From assembly GCA_024663395.1 (NCBI GenBank), contig JANFAH010000061.1, forward strand, positions 62,001-126,000: DNA of 64,000 nt, read 5' to 3'. A model generated the notes under the pieces. The model was given only the letters and a program-made list of their open reading frames with translations, was not told where the DNA came from and made no database searches. This stretch comes from Pisolithus tinctorius. Lineage: Eukaryota > Basidiomycota > Agaricomycetes > Boletales > Pisolithaceae. Of this stretch, positions 11,780-20,914 are shown piece after piece. The number at the start of each line of letters is the position of its first letter. The first letter of the stretch is position 1. Both the position numbers and the translations under genes were made by a program.

Positions 11780-14700
11780 CTATATATCGACACGCTCACC
11801 GGGACCCTTGCCTCGTTCACTTGTCCCATTCCTATTTTCACAGCCTCGACTCCCTGTGCATGCTCGCACTTGATTTTCCCGTACTTCGTCTGGTACTCCA
11901 TCAGGTGGCCGAAGCTCTCGCACTAAGTGTCGCCGAGCGACCTCGAGTCGCCCATCTTCGTCTACCACTTGTTCACTGCTAGAAACAAAACATCTCGAAG
12001 TAGCACATGTTTGAACTATAATAAAAGCTGTCACCTTAAGTCTGTAGATCCTCAAGCTCTCTTCGATGATAGGTCTTCGACCCCGACGGGTGAAGGTGCT
12101 AACTTTGTTCGATCTTGGTCGTCGGCCTTCAACCTCACAGTCGGGCGGACGAAGTCTTGATGCTAAGTACTGATGAACAGCTTCGAGCTGTCCATCCCCA
12201 TCGATCGCCTTTTCCTTCGCACCAGGGTACCTGTACCCCGCAGTAGATAATGTTCGAATCAAAACCAAAAAGGGCACCTTGGCTTCAAATTTCCCCTTCC
12301 TGAGTTTCGTCAATAGCTTTTCACACTCTACCCATGAACTCGCGCCATCTTCTTTTCCTTCTGATATCAGCAGCCGTGCTCCGACCTTGTCAAGTACCTT
12401 AGACCCGTAGATTCGTGAGTGGAATGTCATAAAAACAAGAGACAAAAATGAGCGCTCGGGCTCTGTGCGTGAATCCTTGTCGCCTTGAATGCACTGCATA
12501 TGACGTGGTCGTTCTAGCCAGTTTCGCCCCTCTCCGATATTCGTGACTCCATATGGAGTTCCTTTCGCAATCTTGTGTCTGCTTGAACATCGCCTTTGTA
12601 CTCTTGGACTCGATCGTACTTGGTCCCAGTCTTCAGCTACTCTGAAACAACACGAGCGTAAGTAAGTTAACCCGAAACAAAGACAAAAACTTGAGTCGTC
12701 GTGTGCAGCCACTGAGGTCTTCCCACTGTCATTTTCGACCATCTTGTTCGCTTCAGTATTGCGCTGTAATGTTAGCACTCTTCGTCTCGAGTACCATACC
12801 CATTCTCCCCACTCATCATAGCTTTCGATCGTGCCGATCTCGCGCAGCTGTTCTGTACCTCGAGTCTCGTTAACATGTAGTATTCGCACCACTCTTCGTT
12901 TGTCTTTGTTCAGAGCTCCTTTCGTCATCCCTAGTCGCCCGTTTTTCTCGAAATAGCCCCATCGGATCGTGTCGACGGTCCACCGTCCTGTCTCGTATGT
13001 CTTCGTACTCTGCCGTAGATATGGGATGCCCCTGCTGCAATGTAGTAGTAAGTGCGATGGCATAAAACATAAGGAAACGAAGGAGCTGTTGAGCTCCAGA
13101 ATTGAATCTACTACGCCTCTCCTCCATCGAATGACTCCTGTTGCCTCGAACGACCATCGATCGCTGGCGCACCACATCACCAGCCTTCGTTCTCTTATCG
13201 CCTCCCATAGCCGCTCGTGCGTACTTTGTACCTCTAAACCCAACAGCTTTCGCTCGTTCCCATCGTATACTCCTGTAACGTCCCAGCAATAAATCGGTCC
13301 TCCACTTTCGATACAGAATGCCTGTCCTTCGATTCGAGAACGGGCGAAGGGGTGCTCAAGTTCATGTGAGTCGAATGGGGTGTTGAACGCGGATAGGATG
13401 GATTCAGCGTTGGGTTCAGGTGTGACATAGGGACTGAGTGTCCACACAGAGCCGTGTATTGTGCGGTGATATTCAGTTGTGGCACATATGGGAGGGAGAA
13501 CATGGTGTAGAGATTCGTTAAGCTTCCTCATCGCGCGCTCGGGGTCTAGTTTGGGTTCGCTCGACATGGTAGAGGAGTAAGAGGGAGGAGGAACGAGCTC
13601 GTTCCCAGCAAGTAGGATCGTGCGCGCGATGTTCCCGTCATAGGTACAATCGAACAGACTTCCGCTGCCACCTATCTGGCTGTCTCTGGACCCGAACACC
13701 CCTTGGGCATCATTATATGCGTCGAACGGCTTCTCCAGGTAGGGCACTCGTTCGTCGACATTCACGACGTCAGTGCTGTCAAATACGACGCCTGCGGAAC
13801 TCGTGTAGACGAGCCTACGGACACCAGCTGCGATGGCTGCTTCAATGATGGCTCGGGTGCCTTCGACGTAACCCCTGAAGTAGACGGAGGGGTCTCTCGC
13901 GCCTCGCTGTAGCAAGGCATTCTGTACGATATATGTAACGCCCGATCTCTCCAATATATCCAACACGTCCCGCTCGTCTGTGGTGTCCCCCGAACAAAGC
14001 GAAACATGGCCATGATGTCTCTGCACAATATCCAACACGGGGACGGTGTCTCCCCTCGCCAACTGTTCGATGGTTCGTCGACCTATAAACTCGCTTCGAT
14101 TGGCAGTAAGGTAAGTGTCTTCTTCTTGAAGGGACGCGGTCGCAGGTTGTCTCGATCGGGACCTTTGTACTGTAGGCACGTCGACACTCAAGGATTCGTT
14201 GATGCTCTGTAAAAATTCGCGATCCCTAAAATGCGGTAGCCGTAAGTTAAACGTTTCAAAGAAAAATTTAAAATTCAGGCCATCAGGCCCACTCGATGTG
14301 ACTTCGACACTTCTCGCACGTCTTGCTTCTTGTCGCGACTTCAAACCTCGCCATCGCGCCGCTCTTGTGGCATTTCGCAGTCGCTGTACTTGTCGCTCTG
14401 TATGTTGATACCTTGCTTCTTCGAAGTCGTTGTCTATCCTAAAGTAACCTAACTGTGAGTAAAAAGCCGCGCCACTAAAATCGAAACTTGGGCCATCGCG
14501 CTCGGAGTCCATGTCTGTCGAATCTTGTATCTTCGGTGATCGTTGCCGTAGATCGAACTGTAGTCTTCGTAGTTGTTTCACCGTACTTCGTTCGTGGTTT
14601 GTTGTAGCTTCGTTGATACCTTGTAAAAAGTCACACTCCCTAAAACGGCGTAGGTGTAAGTAAAACAGCTTAAAGACAAAACTAAGACTTGGGCCTCGGA

Positions 14701-17700
14701 GCCCACTCGGTGTGGTTTCAACACTGTCCGCACGCCGCGCATCTTGCTCCGAGTCCGAATTCCTCTGTCGCGCTGCCATTTGTAGCAGTTCTTGTATACG
14801 AGTCCGCAGAGTCGCTCCAAACGTTCCTCTTGTGACTCTTCTTGGTTTCGCTCGTCGCTCCGTAAGTTGCTGCGTCCTTTCTTCTGATTCATTGTCTATT
14901 CTAGAAAAATGTACCTGTAAGTAAAAAGTTATGAAACAAAAACAAAAACTTGAGTCGTCGGGCTCCATTTCCACGTTCGTCGGATGTCGTATCCTCGACG
15001 ATCGCCGTTGACGTTCGAGCATAGGTTCTCGAGCCTTGATCACAGGGACGCTGGTTGCATTTCGTCGCAAGTGTCTGCCGTCCATTGCGCCTCGCTCCCA
15101 GTGAACGGCTGTTTTAGCCTTGCGTGGCCACTGCTCCGTTTCGAGCCTTGTTGTCGTTGTTGTCGCTGTCACTGTAGTCGCTGTCGTTGTCCCTTGTACC
15201 GCGATCGTTGTCCGTCGTAGACATCTGGCCTCCTTAGAATAACGAAGGTGTAAGTAAACTATCATAGGACTAAAACAGAACTTCGAGCGTTCGAGCTCGG
15301 TGGTCTTCATCGCGCGTTGTTTCCTTCGGATGGCAATTCTTGCCTCGTGTTGCACTCGCTCTTGTATCCTCGATGGTCGTTGTTGTAGATCGAACCGTAG
15401 TCGTCGCCCTTGTTTCGCTGTACGTCCGAGTGTCTTCCGTTCATGGTCCTGCGTAGATTCTCGCGCCGCGACCGCGCTTTGTCGTAGGTATCTCTCGCTC
15501 TTCCTAGAGTAGGATAGCTGTAAGTAAAACGCTATGAAATCAAAATAAAACCTTGAGCCGTAATGCTCAATATCTGCGCTCGTCGTGCCCTGTCTCCATC
15601 GAACGGCTGTCCTAGCCTCTCGCGTCCGTCGGTCTGTGTAAAACGCTGTCGTCGTCGTCATTCTTGGTATCGCGATCGTCGCTGTTCGTCGTAGATAGCT
15701 ACCTTCCCTGGAATAGCATAGATGTAAGTAAGGCGTCTCGAAATCAAAACGTACCTCTGAGCCATCGAGCTCAGTATCCACGCTCGTCGCGCATCGTTCC
15801 CATCGGACGGCACCTCCAACCTCGTACGGCCGTTTATCTGCGCTAAGTAGGGTCGTCGTCATCGTTGCTGTCGCTCGGGTTGCTACCATTGTCGTCCTTG
15901 CTGCTGTCGCCGTCGCTCGTAGCCGCGGTAACTTCCATACGGTACGCCACTCGCCCCATTCCTCATATTCTTCGATCGCCGCGATCCTGCATAGTCGGCC
16001 TGTAACAGTAGAGTCGTCAGTATGTAGTACTTGAGTGCGCGCGGCCACAACGCGCAGAGCGGTCACGTGACTCCGCTTAGTCAACATCGCAGGACTTTCT
16101 GCGCAAGTCCTAATACCGAGTGCGCGCGTCGATTCGCTCGACGAATCCTCGAATAAAACATTTATTGCTGATACTGTGCGGCCATGGAATATTTCGAGTG
16201 CGAGGGCATCTATCCTCGCCGCGTGCTTCAACATTTCGATTCGCAAAACTTCTTCCGGCGGCTTCCTTCGTATGACGAGCCTCAATGGCTCCTTGATCTG
16301 AATTCTTCTTGCAATAACCTTCGACTTGATGTGATTCATGTGCTGCGGCGCTCTGTGTGAGTCAATGACCTCTTCGTATGCCAACCTATCTGTTTCGGGA
16401 CTGCCTGTGAGTGTTTCGAGCCCTTCGACTTCAACTCCTGTGGGCTTCGGGTGTTCTTCGAGCCTTTCGGCTTTGAATTCGAGCGGAATCTTTGACCTGA
16501 ATGGGTCATTGGTTAACTGATGCGTATTTCTGCTGACTGCAGGAACTCCGAGGCCACTCCTTTCATTGCCTCGACCTCTTAGGTAGGACTCCTGTAGTGA
16601 CACACCAGTAGCCATCAGAGAAGCTCGATATGAACAAAATGAAAAACCCCTTTGTGTGTTGTAATTTGCCTCGAATTCGAACGGGACTTTCATTGTGAGT
16701 GGTTCCTCCACCAATGTTGGTTCAACTCGCTCAAGTTCTACTGCTTCCTGTAACTCAGTAGTCAGTATTTGGTTCGTACTCAGAGAAAACTCTTCTGTCT
16801 CAAAACAGGTTGCTGTGGCTGCTTCGACGAGCCTGCCAGGGCTTCGGTCTTCACTCTTTGTCTTCTCGGATGAACTTGGTGGCTGCGCGCGACTTGTCGA
16901 AACTAACTTCGGTACTTTCTCGCACTCTATGTATCCTGATAACTCTGTAGATCCCTGTATACTGGACGTCAGCGAGTCATGTGTAGCTGTAGGCAGAAAA
17001 CACTTCGTAGATGGATGTTGCTTGTCTGAACTCGATCCCTGGTCGCTTCGGGGCTCACAGTAGTCTTCCGTGCTCGTTCGCGCTTGCTCCGAGCGAAATC
17101 CTTTGCGTAGTAGTTGCATGGCTGTGTGCGTTACTTGCTGCATGGGCCATGGATCGTCCGAGTGTCGCCGTCGATCGTCGCGTCGCATTTTCCGAATAAT
17201 TTCGCGCCGGAATTCCTTGTCGAAGCCTTGTACATAGAGGTCTTCGAGCTCGTCAGCCTCGAGTTGCTTCGAAACCCGTAGAAACATTGCTAAATCTAGA
17301 AAATAGAGTCTGTAGTTCATCAGTTCTTCCTCTGTATGAATTTCTCTTCTTGCCCGGCTGTCAACAAGGCTGTAAAGGTCATTCCTCCAGTACTGTTGAT
17401 CCATTTTCCGGGACCCAGGATACAAACGCGCAATGGCCACTACAAATTCGGGCCAACTCAGGTGATCTTCAACGAATTCATACCATGAGTCCGAGACTTC
17501 GCTGCTTGCATACCAGCAGACCCATTTCGCCCATTCTTGGTCATCGAAGCAATTCTCGTGCTTGCAAAGACTTCAAACCTCTTCGAGATACCTAAAAAGG
17601 TCAGACGCGCACCCTGAGAACCATGGTGTGTCCTTCGAATGCCTCGGTGGCATTCCCTCGAGTTCTCTCGGCGCATTCTCACGACTTCTTCGCAGAAATT

Positions 17701-17848
17701 CAACTATTAATTTGCCTTCGGACTTGCTTCTCGGCTCGAGGGATCTTCGACTTAGATACTTGCTTGACATTTGCTGCTCGAAAAATAACTCTGAAAATTT
17801 TCCAAATTCCTGAGAGTAGATGGTAGCTAGAATCAAGACTCTGAACAC
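11780..17848 (-). CDS. Giant mosaic ORF of the nested element (gag-like N-terminus, repeated modules, ERG26 insert)
   Basis: An uninterrupted frame runs from 17572 to 11780. The first GTG-type start is at 17440, giving 1,886 codons. The same frame is also open upstream to at least 17848, interrupted only by one TGA at 17573-17575 after YLEEV. The N-terminus resembles retrotransposon Gag of basidiomycetes: a helical region with YLEEV, EWAKWVCWYASSEV and LSWPEFVVAIARLYPG, then LDLAMFLRVSKQL and YVQGFDKEFRREI. Next come a Ser/Glu-rich linker (roughly codons 100-400) and at least nine diverged copies of a module with the pattern FxFxxxxYLxLxYSR (codons 570-1070 and 1460-1600, weaker ones later). 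Between them, at about codons 1115-1390, lies an ERG26-like segment. Paired longer repeats such as IEEYEEWGEW (about codon 490) and IESYDEWGEW (about codon 1555) show that larger blocks were duplicated. No zinc knuckle or enzyme motif of a retrotransposon was found. Function unknown. Confidence 0.7.
12640..15780 (-). repeat. Array of splice-acceptor-like modules inside the giant ORF
   Basis: At least nine diverged copies of a 35-55 bp motif. Minus-strand form: a T-rich tract, an ATAAC/TTAAC-like site, then TTTTTACTTACAG. Plus-strand form: CTGTAAGTAAAA followed by A-rich sequence and CTTGAG(T/C)CGTCG. Approximate centres: 15733, 15520, 15253, 14920, 14657, 14456, 14250, 13052 and 12655; weaker versions are near 12430, 12250 and 11990. 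Spacing is 200-330 bp outside the ERG26 insert. All copies keep the same reading frame (Phe/Val-Tyr-Leu-Gln/His at the core). Confidence 0.75.
13280..14095 (-). pseudogene. Captured sterol-4-alpha-carboxylate 3-dehydrogenase (ERG26-like) fragment
   Basis: A host-derived segment in frame within the giant ORF. ERG26 is an NAD(P)-dependent 3-beta-hydroxysteroid dehydrogenase of ergosterol synthesis. Visible blocks in order: FIGRRTIEQLARGDTVPVLD (the Gly-rich dinucleotide site is cut just before this), GTRAIIEAAIAAGVRRLVY, TSSAGVVFDSTDVVNVDE, EKPFDAYND, GVFGSRDSQ, SLFDCTYDGNIA, VLPPICATTEYHRT, YVTPEPNAESILSAFNTP and EGQAFCIESGGPIYCWD. The usual YNDSK is YNDAQ, so the catalytic lysine is lost. About 20-25 residues appear deleted on each side of GVFGSRDSQ. 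No intron-like sequence remains, suggesting capture through a spliced RNA. It cannot be an active dehydrogenase as it stands. Confidence 0.85.
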
Positions 17849-17924
17849 TTAGCTTGTCCAAGCCCAATCCAGCAAAGACTTCGTTCAGTGCTAAAACGGT
17901 GGCTTCTTTCCCCAAAACGGACAG

Positions 17925-17947
17925 AACCCCCCTCGCAGTGGGCTCCA
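17925..17947 (-). other. Primer-binding site of the nested element
   Basis: Two bases inside the 5' LTR, the minus strand reads TGGAGCCCACTGCGAGGGG. It begins with TGG, the complement of a tRNA CCA end, and is long enough for a tRNA 3' end. The primer tRNA was not identified. Confidence 0.6.
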
Positions 17948-17949
17948 GA

Positions 17950-18411
17950 TGTAGGAATAGGTAAAATGAAGTACCTAGAAATAGTAATAGTCAGTAATGG
18001 GCGAGTTTATTGTGCTCGACCCAAAAGGGAGGTTCTCTCTGGAGAAAGAAGTGTAGTATAAATGTAAATATGCGAACTGAAAACGAATACTTAGCTCTGC
18101 CTGACCAATGTCTCTTGCCAGTCCTCCTGGCACTTTGGGTACTCCCCAAAGCAATAAATCTAACTTCTAAAACTCGCCGAAATGCAAGACTGAATCACCC
18201 TACTACTGAGGGCCTGTGACATGTATTGGTTCTTATGGTAAACTGAACTCGTGCGAACACAGCACACGTGCTTAGTCAGCAACGCGGCTGCTCGCCACCA
18301 AGTCCAGGGGTACAAACACAAAAACAAAGGCAAGAAATAAAACAAGTCCTTCCACCCCTAAACTCCTGACCAAGACGGATTCTCCTAGGGAACTCGAACT
18401 CGTTCCCTACA
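17950..18411 (-). repeat. 5' LTR of the nested element (462 bp)
   Basis: Partner of 10608-11069, with no difference seen. Because the element is read on the minus strand, this copy would contain the promoter. A canonical TATA box is not obvious on that strand. Confidence 0.95.
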
Positions 18412-18720
18412 ACGATATACTGCCCAGTACCCAGTCAATCAACGGATTGAAGCGGGTGAGCCAGTTGTGTCCTAATACCAGCGAACATGAAGAATCCAAC
18501 GGAGTAACATAAAATGAAACGGAGTTGACATTGCTGGAAGGAAAGCGGAGGGAAAGATCTACTTCTTGGGAAATGACAGCATTTGTACTACCATCAAACA
18601 AGCGGAGCGGAACTGGCAGAGAAATGGAGGAAACAGGAATGGCATATTTTTTGATTACAGACGGATCTACAAAACAATGAGAAGATCCAGAATCGATCAA
18701 TGCAGAAAAGTATCAACAGA
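18412..18720 (-). CDS. Gypsy aspartic protease (Pol N-terminus)
   Basis: Cleaves the Gag-Pol polyprotein. It contains the active-site motif ALIDSGSSHCFVD at about 18715-18680 (DSG, the pepsin-type Asp), then PLRLFDGST, LVLGHNWLTRFNP (the usual second landmark, LGxxWL) and DWVLGSIS. The frame differs from gag by one position, so a frameshift, or decay in the roughly 150 bp between them, must be assumed. The frame runs straight into the RT linker when the nested element is removed. Confidence 0.88.
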
Positions 18721-18854
18721 ATAATCTGGAAGAGTTACAGACAGAAGTAAAGAATTGGGACTGGAAAGAGCGGACGCGTTGAGTCAGATGTCCAGTTGCG
18801 CACAGTTGGGTTCAATGCTTCCTCCAGGCTGTGCAAGCTCCCTGGAGGAGCGGA

Positions 18855-20060
18855 CTAATTTTTTGACTCTGCCTTCTCCACAGGCAGAGTAGGCAGAGTT
18901 TCAGCCGTAGCTGCACGGGCTTTGGCTGCATGAGAGGTGGACTTGGGACAGTCCTTGGCGGAATGGCCAGCCTTGCCACAGAAGAGGCAGAGGTTGTTCT
19001 TCATCCTGCGCTGGTGCTCAGCAGAGGTGAGTTTGCCATCTTTACCCAGAAGGTGGGCAATATCGGACTTGGACACGTCAGACTTGGGCGGATCTTTCTG
19101 TTTGCCCTTGCCCTTGGCATCGGACTTTGGAGCGGAGGCGGAGGACGACGATTTAGTTTTGTTGTCGGAGTTGGAAGACTGCGACTTGTTGGAGGCAGAC
19201 TTGGTGGTACGTGAGATCTCTGCTTTGCGCTCCCAGTAGCATGCATCGATGGTCTGAGCGAGTTCACGGAGTTGTGCGAGGGTGGAAGGTTTTCCGACGC
19301 GAGCGATCTCGTCCTTGATGCGGTCTGGAAGTCTGCTATAGAAGCGGTGGCGGAGCACACTGACACCGTAGTCCTTGACCTGTGAAGCCCAGCGATTGAA
19401 CTCCATGATGTATTTGGTAATTCAAGACCCATCCTTCATGGTGAGGTTCTTGAGTTGTTGGACGGTGTCTGCTATGGCATCATGTGGACTGAAATTAGTT
19501 GTGAGCTCTTGTAAGAACTCGTGATAGTCGTCCATCCAGAGCGGGCAGTCATAGTTGTCGGGGTTTAGTAGATCTGGCTTGAACCAAGCCAGAGCCATAC
19601 CCTTGAGATAAGATTGAGTGAAGGTAACCTTTGCTCTGTCGGAGCGGAATGTGCGAGGGCGATCTTGGAAGTTCAGCTTGCATTGAACAAGGAACTCGCG
19701 GAGTTTCTTAGGATCGGAGCTGTCGAAGGTGTCAGGCTCGCAGACTTTGGTTTTTGGAGTGGAGTCCCCAGTGTGCGAACTAGACCGTGCAAGTGCATGG
19801 ACAGCTCTAGCAAGAGCTACAAGTGGATCCTCTGGCAGCTCAGCCGGGTCTTCGGGGACATCCCCGTCACTGCTGCCCCCGCCATCGGGATCACCATCAG
19901 GATAGTCAGGGTCGGGGTCAGGTCCATCATCTCGGTTATGAGGAGATGGAGTATGGAAAGTTGTTGGGTGGAGGTCGGAGCGACCAGCTTGCAAAGCGCT
20001 TTCGCCTTCAGTGCAAGAGTGGCGTCAAGCGGAGAAAGACTGGAATTGTTCAACAATGGA
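18855..20060 (-). pseudogene. Gypsy Gag with CCHC zinc knuckle, one TGA stop
   Basis: Structural protein of the virus-like particle. The N-terminal part (20060-19425) has a Pro/Asp/Gly-rich region and the capsid core: CEPDTFDSSDPKKLREFLVQ, YLKGMALAWF, MDDYHEFLQELTTNF. A TGA at 19422-19424 (KDGSxITKY, family Arg) interrupts it. The frame goes on with MEFNRWASQVKDYG and LPDRIKDEIARVGKP, then ends in a Lys/Ser-rich tail with one zinc knuckle CLFCGKAGHSAKDC at about 19000-18960. The order and the single knuckle are usual for this group. Confidence 0.9.
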
Positions 20061-20187
20061 AGGGAGTTGACGCAGATTAGCTAGCGCTACAGCGAGGTTC
20101 TCAGTGACCTCTCTCTGGGATTGAGCTCAAGTTCTCATAACGGTGTAAGTTTTTTTGGAAGACAGAAAAGGAGATCGTACAAGTGCG

Positions 20188-20198
20188 AGTATGAATAT
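20188..20198 (-). other. Self-complementary primer-binding site of the Gypsy element
   Basis: Minus-strand sequence ATATTCATACT, starting 3 nt after the LTR end. It does not begin with TGG, so a tRNA primer is unlikely. It is the exact reverse complement of AGTATGAATAT inside the LTR (20497-20487), which lies 33 nt downstream of a TATA box. This matches the self-priming scheme established for the Tf1/sushi group, where the 5' end of the RNA folds back as primer. Confidence 0.65.
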
Positions 20199-20200
20199 AC

Positions 20201-20914
20201 TGTCAAGTCCGGGCCTACTCCGACCAACTCCGATGCTAAACAAGGTCTAGAGGAGGGTCCGGAAGCAAGTCCGTCACACAGAAACAGAACTCCGACTAGC
20301 GGAGTGTCGGCAGGAACAAAGACTGCCGAGACAAAGGCGGAGCGGAGTGAGGGCGTCGGGTTTAGCTCATGCGCTACCCCCTTGCACGATCTCAGCCCTC
20401 GTATTTCAGAGGGAGAGTACAGATGGAGAGTCGGAGATAGCTCCGACAGACAGAAGATGGAATCAGAGGGAGTAGGAACTAAGTTGATATTCATACTGAA
20501 GAACAGCGGAGTACAGTACATGTTTTTATACTACTATGGAGGTACAGTAACCGGAATTGGAACTGACATACGGAGACTCATAAGTTTTCAAGTAAAATTT
20601 CCTGGACAACGAATGAAGGGTAGACAGGGGACATACGAACGGGTAACACAGAACATCCAAAAAAGGGAACAGTCCAGGCGCTGGACCACATGGTGAGCAC
20701 GCTGTGGAGTACCTGACTGCGAAGGTAGTCACATGACCCCTCAGAGGACGGACCGCTCGGTCTGGCAGGAGGGCAACACAAGTCCAACAGCAGTTGGAGC
20801 GGAGATGGTTCACAACCAACAGAAGTTGGGTGGAGTTGGTGCGGAGTGAGTGAATGACCAGTGGAGTAGGGCGCAGAGCGAGCAAGGGTTTAGTGTGAAT
20901 GCACGGTTATGACA
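20201..20914 (-). repeat. 5' LTR of the Gypsy element with promoter
   Basis: 714 bp, TG..CA, partner of 5013-5726. On the minus strand it carries TATAAAAA at 20530-20523. A predicted RNA start at 20497 (AGTATGAATAT) gives U3 of about 417 nt and R+U5 of about 297 nt. The start is inferred from TATA spacing and from complementarity to the primer site. Confidence 0.9.
20523..20530 (-). promoter_or_regulatory. TATA box of the Gypsy element
   Basis: TATAAAAA on the minus strand, 33 nt upstream of the predicted 5' end of the element RNA at 20497. The same sequence is present in the other LTR (near 5336-5343). Confidence 0.6.

Larger units (their letters stand above)
10608..18411 (-). mobile_element. 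Nested non-autonomous LTR retrotransposon with captured host sequence
   Basis: A 7,804-bp element inserted in the pol region of the Gypsy element. It has 462-bp LTRs beginning TGTAGGAATA and ending TTCCCTACA, and an ACGA repeat at both junctions (10604-10607 and 18412-18415; AACGA if the terminal A is counted as shared). The minus strand holds a tRNA-type primer site beside the right LTR, a gag-like sequence and a very long open frame. I find no protease, reverse transcriptase, RNase H or integrase motifs anywhere inside, so movement would need enzymes supplied in trans. The two LTRs look identical, so insertion was recent. The sequence is CpG-rich, unlike the old transposon block around it. 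Confidence 0.9.
5013..20914 (-). mobile_element. Ty3/Gypsy chromodomain LTR retrotransposon, interrupted
   Basis: Complete element read on the minus strand, flanked by a 5-bp target duplication AATTG (5008-5012 and 20915-20919). Order in element sense: LTR (20914-20201), primer-binding site, gag, aspartic protease, reverse transcriptase, RNase H, integrase with C-terminal chromodomain, an extra gene on the opposite strand, polypurine tract, LTR (5726-5013). The PR-RT-RH-IN order and chromodomain place it with chromoviruses. Without the nested 7.8-kb insert it would be about 8.1 kb. The coding region carries several TGA stops at positions where the family has arginine, so it is no longer autonomous. 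It sits inside a conserved unknown gene. Confidence 0.93.

Noticed and set aside
11780..17440. Giant ORF as a normal host gene
   Set aside because: It lies between directly repeated LTRs with a target duplication and primer site, and starts with Gag-like sequence.
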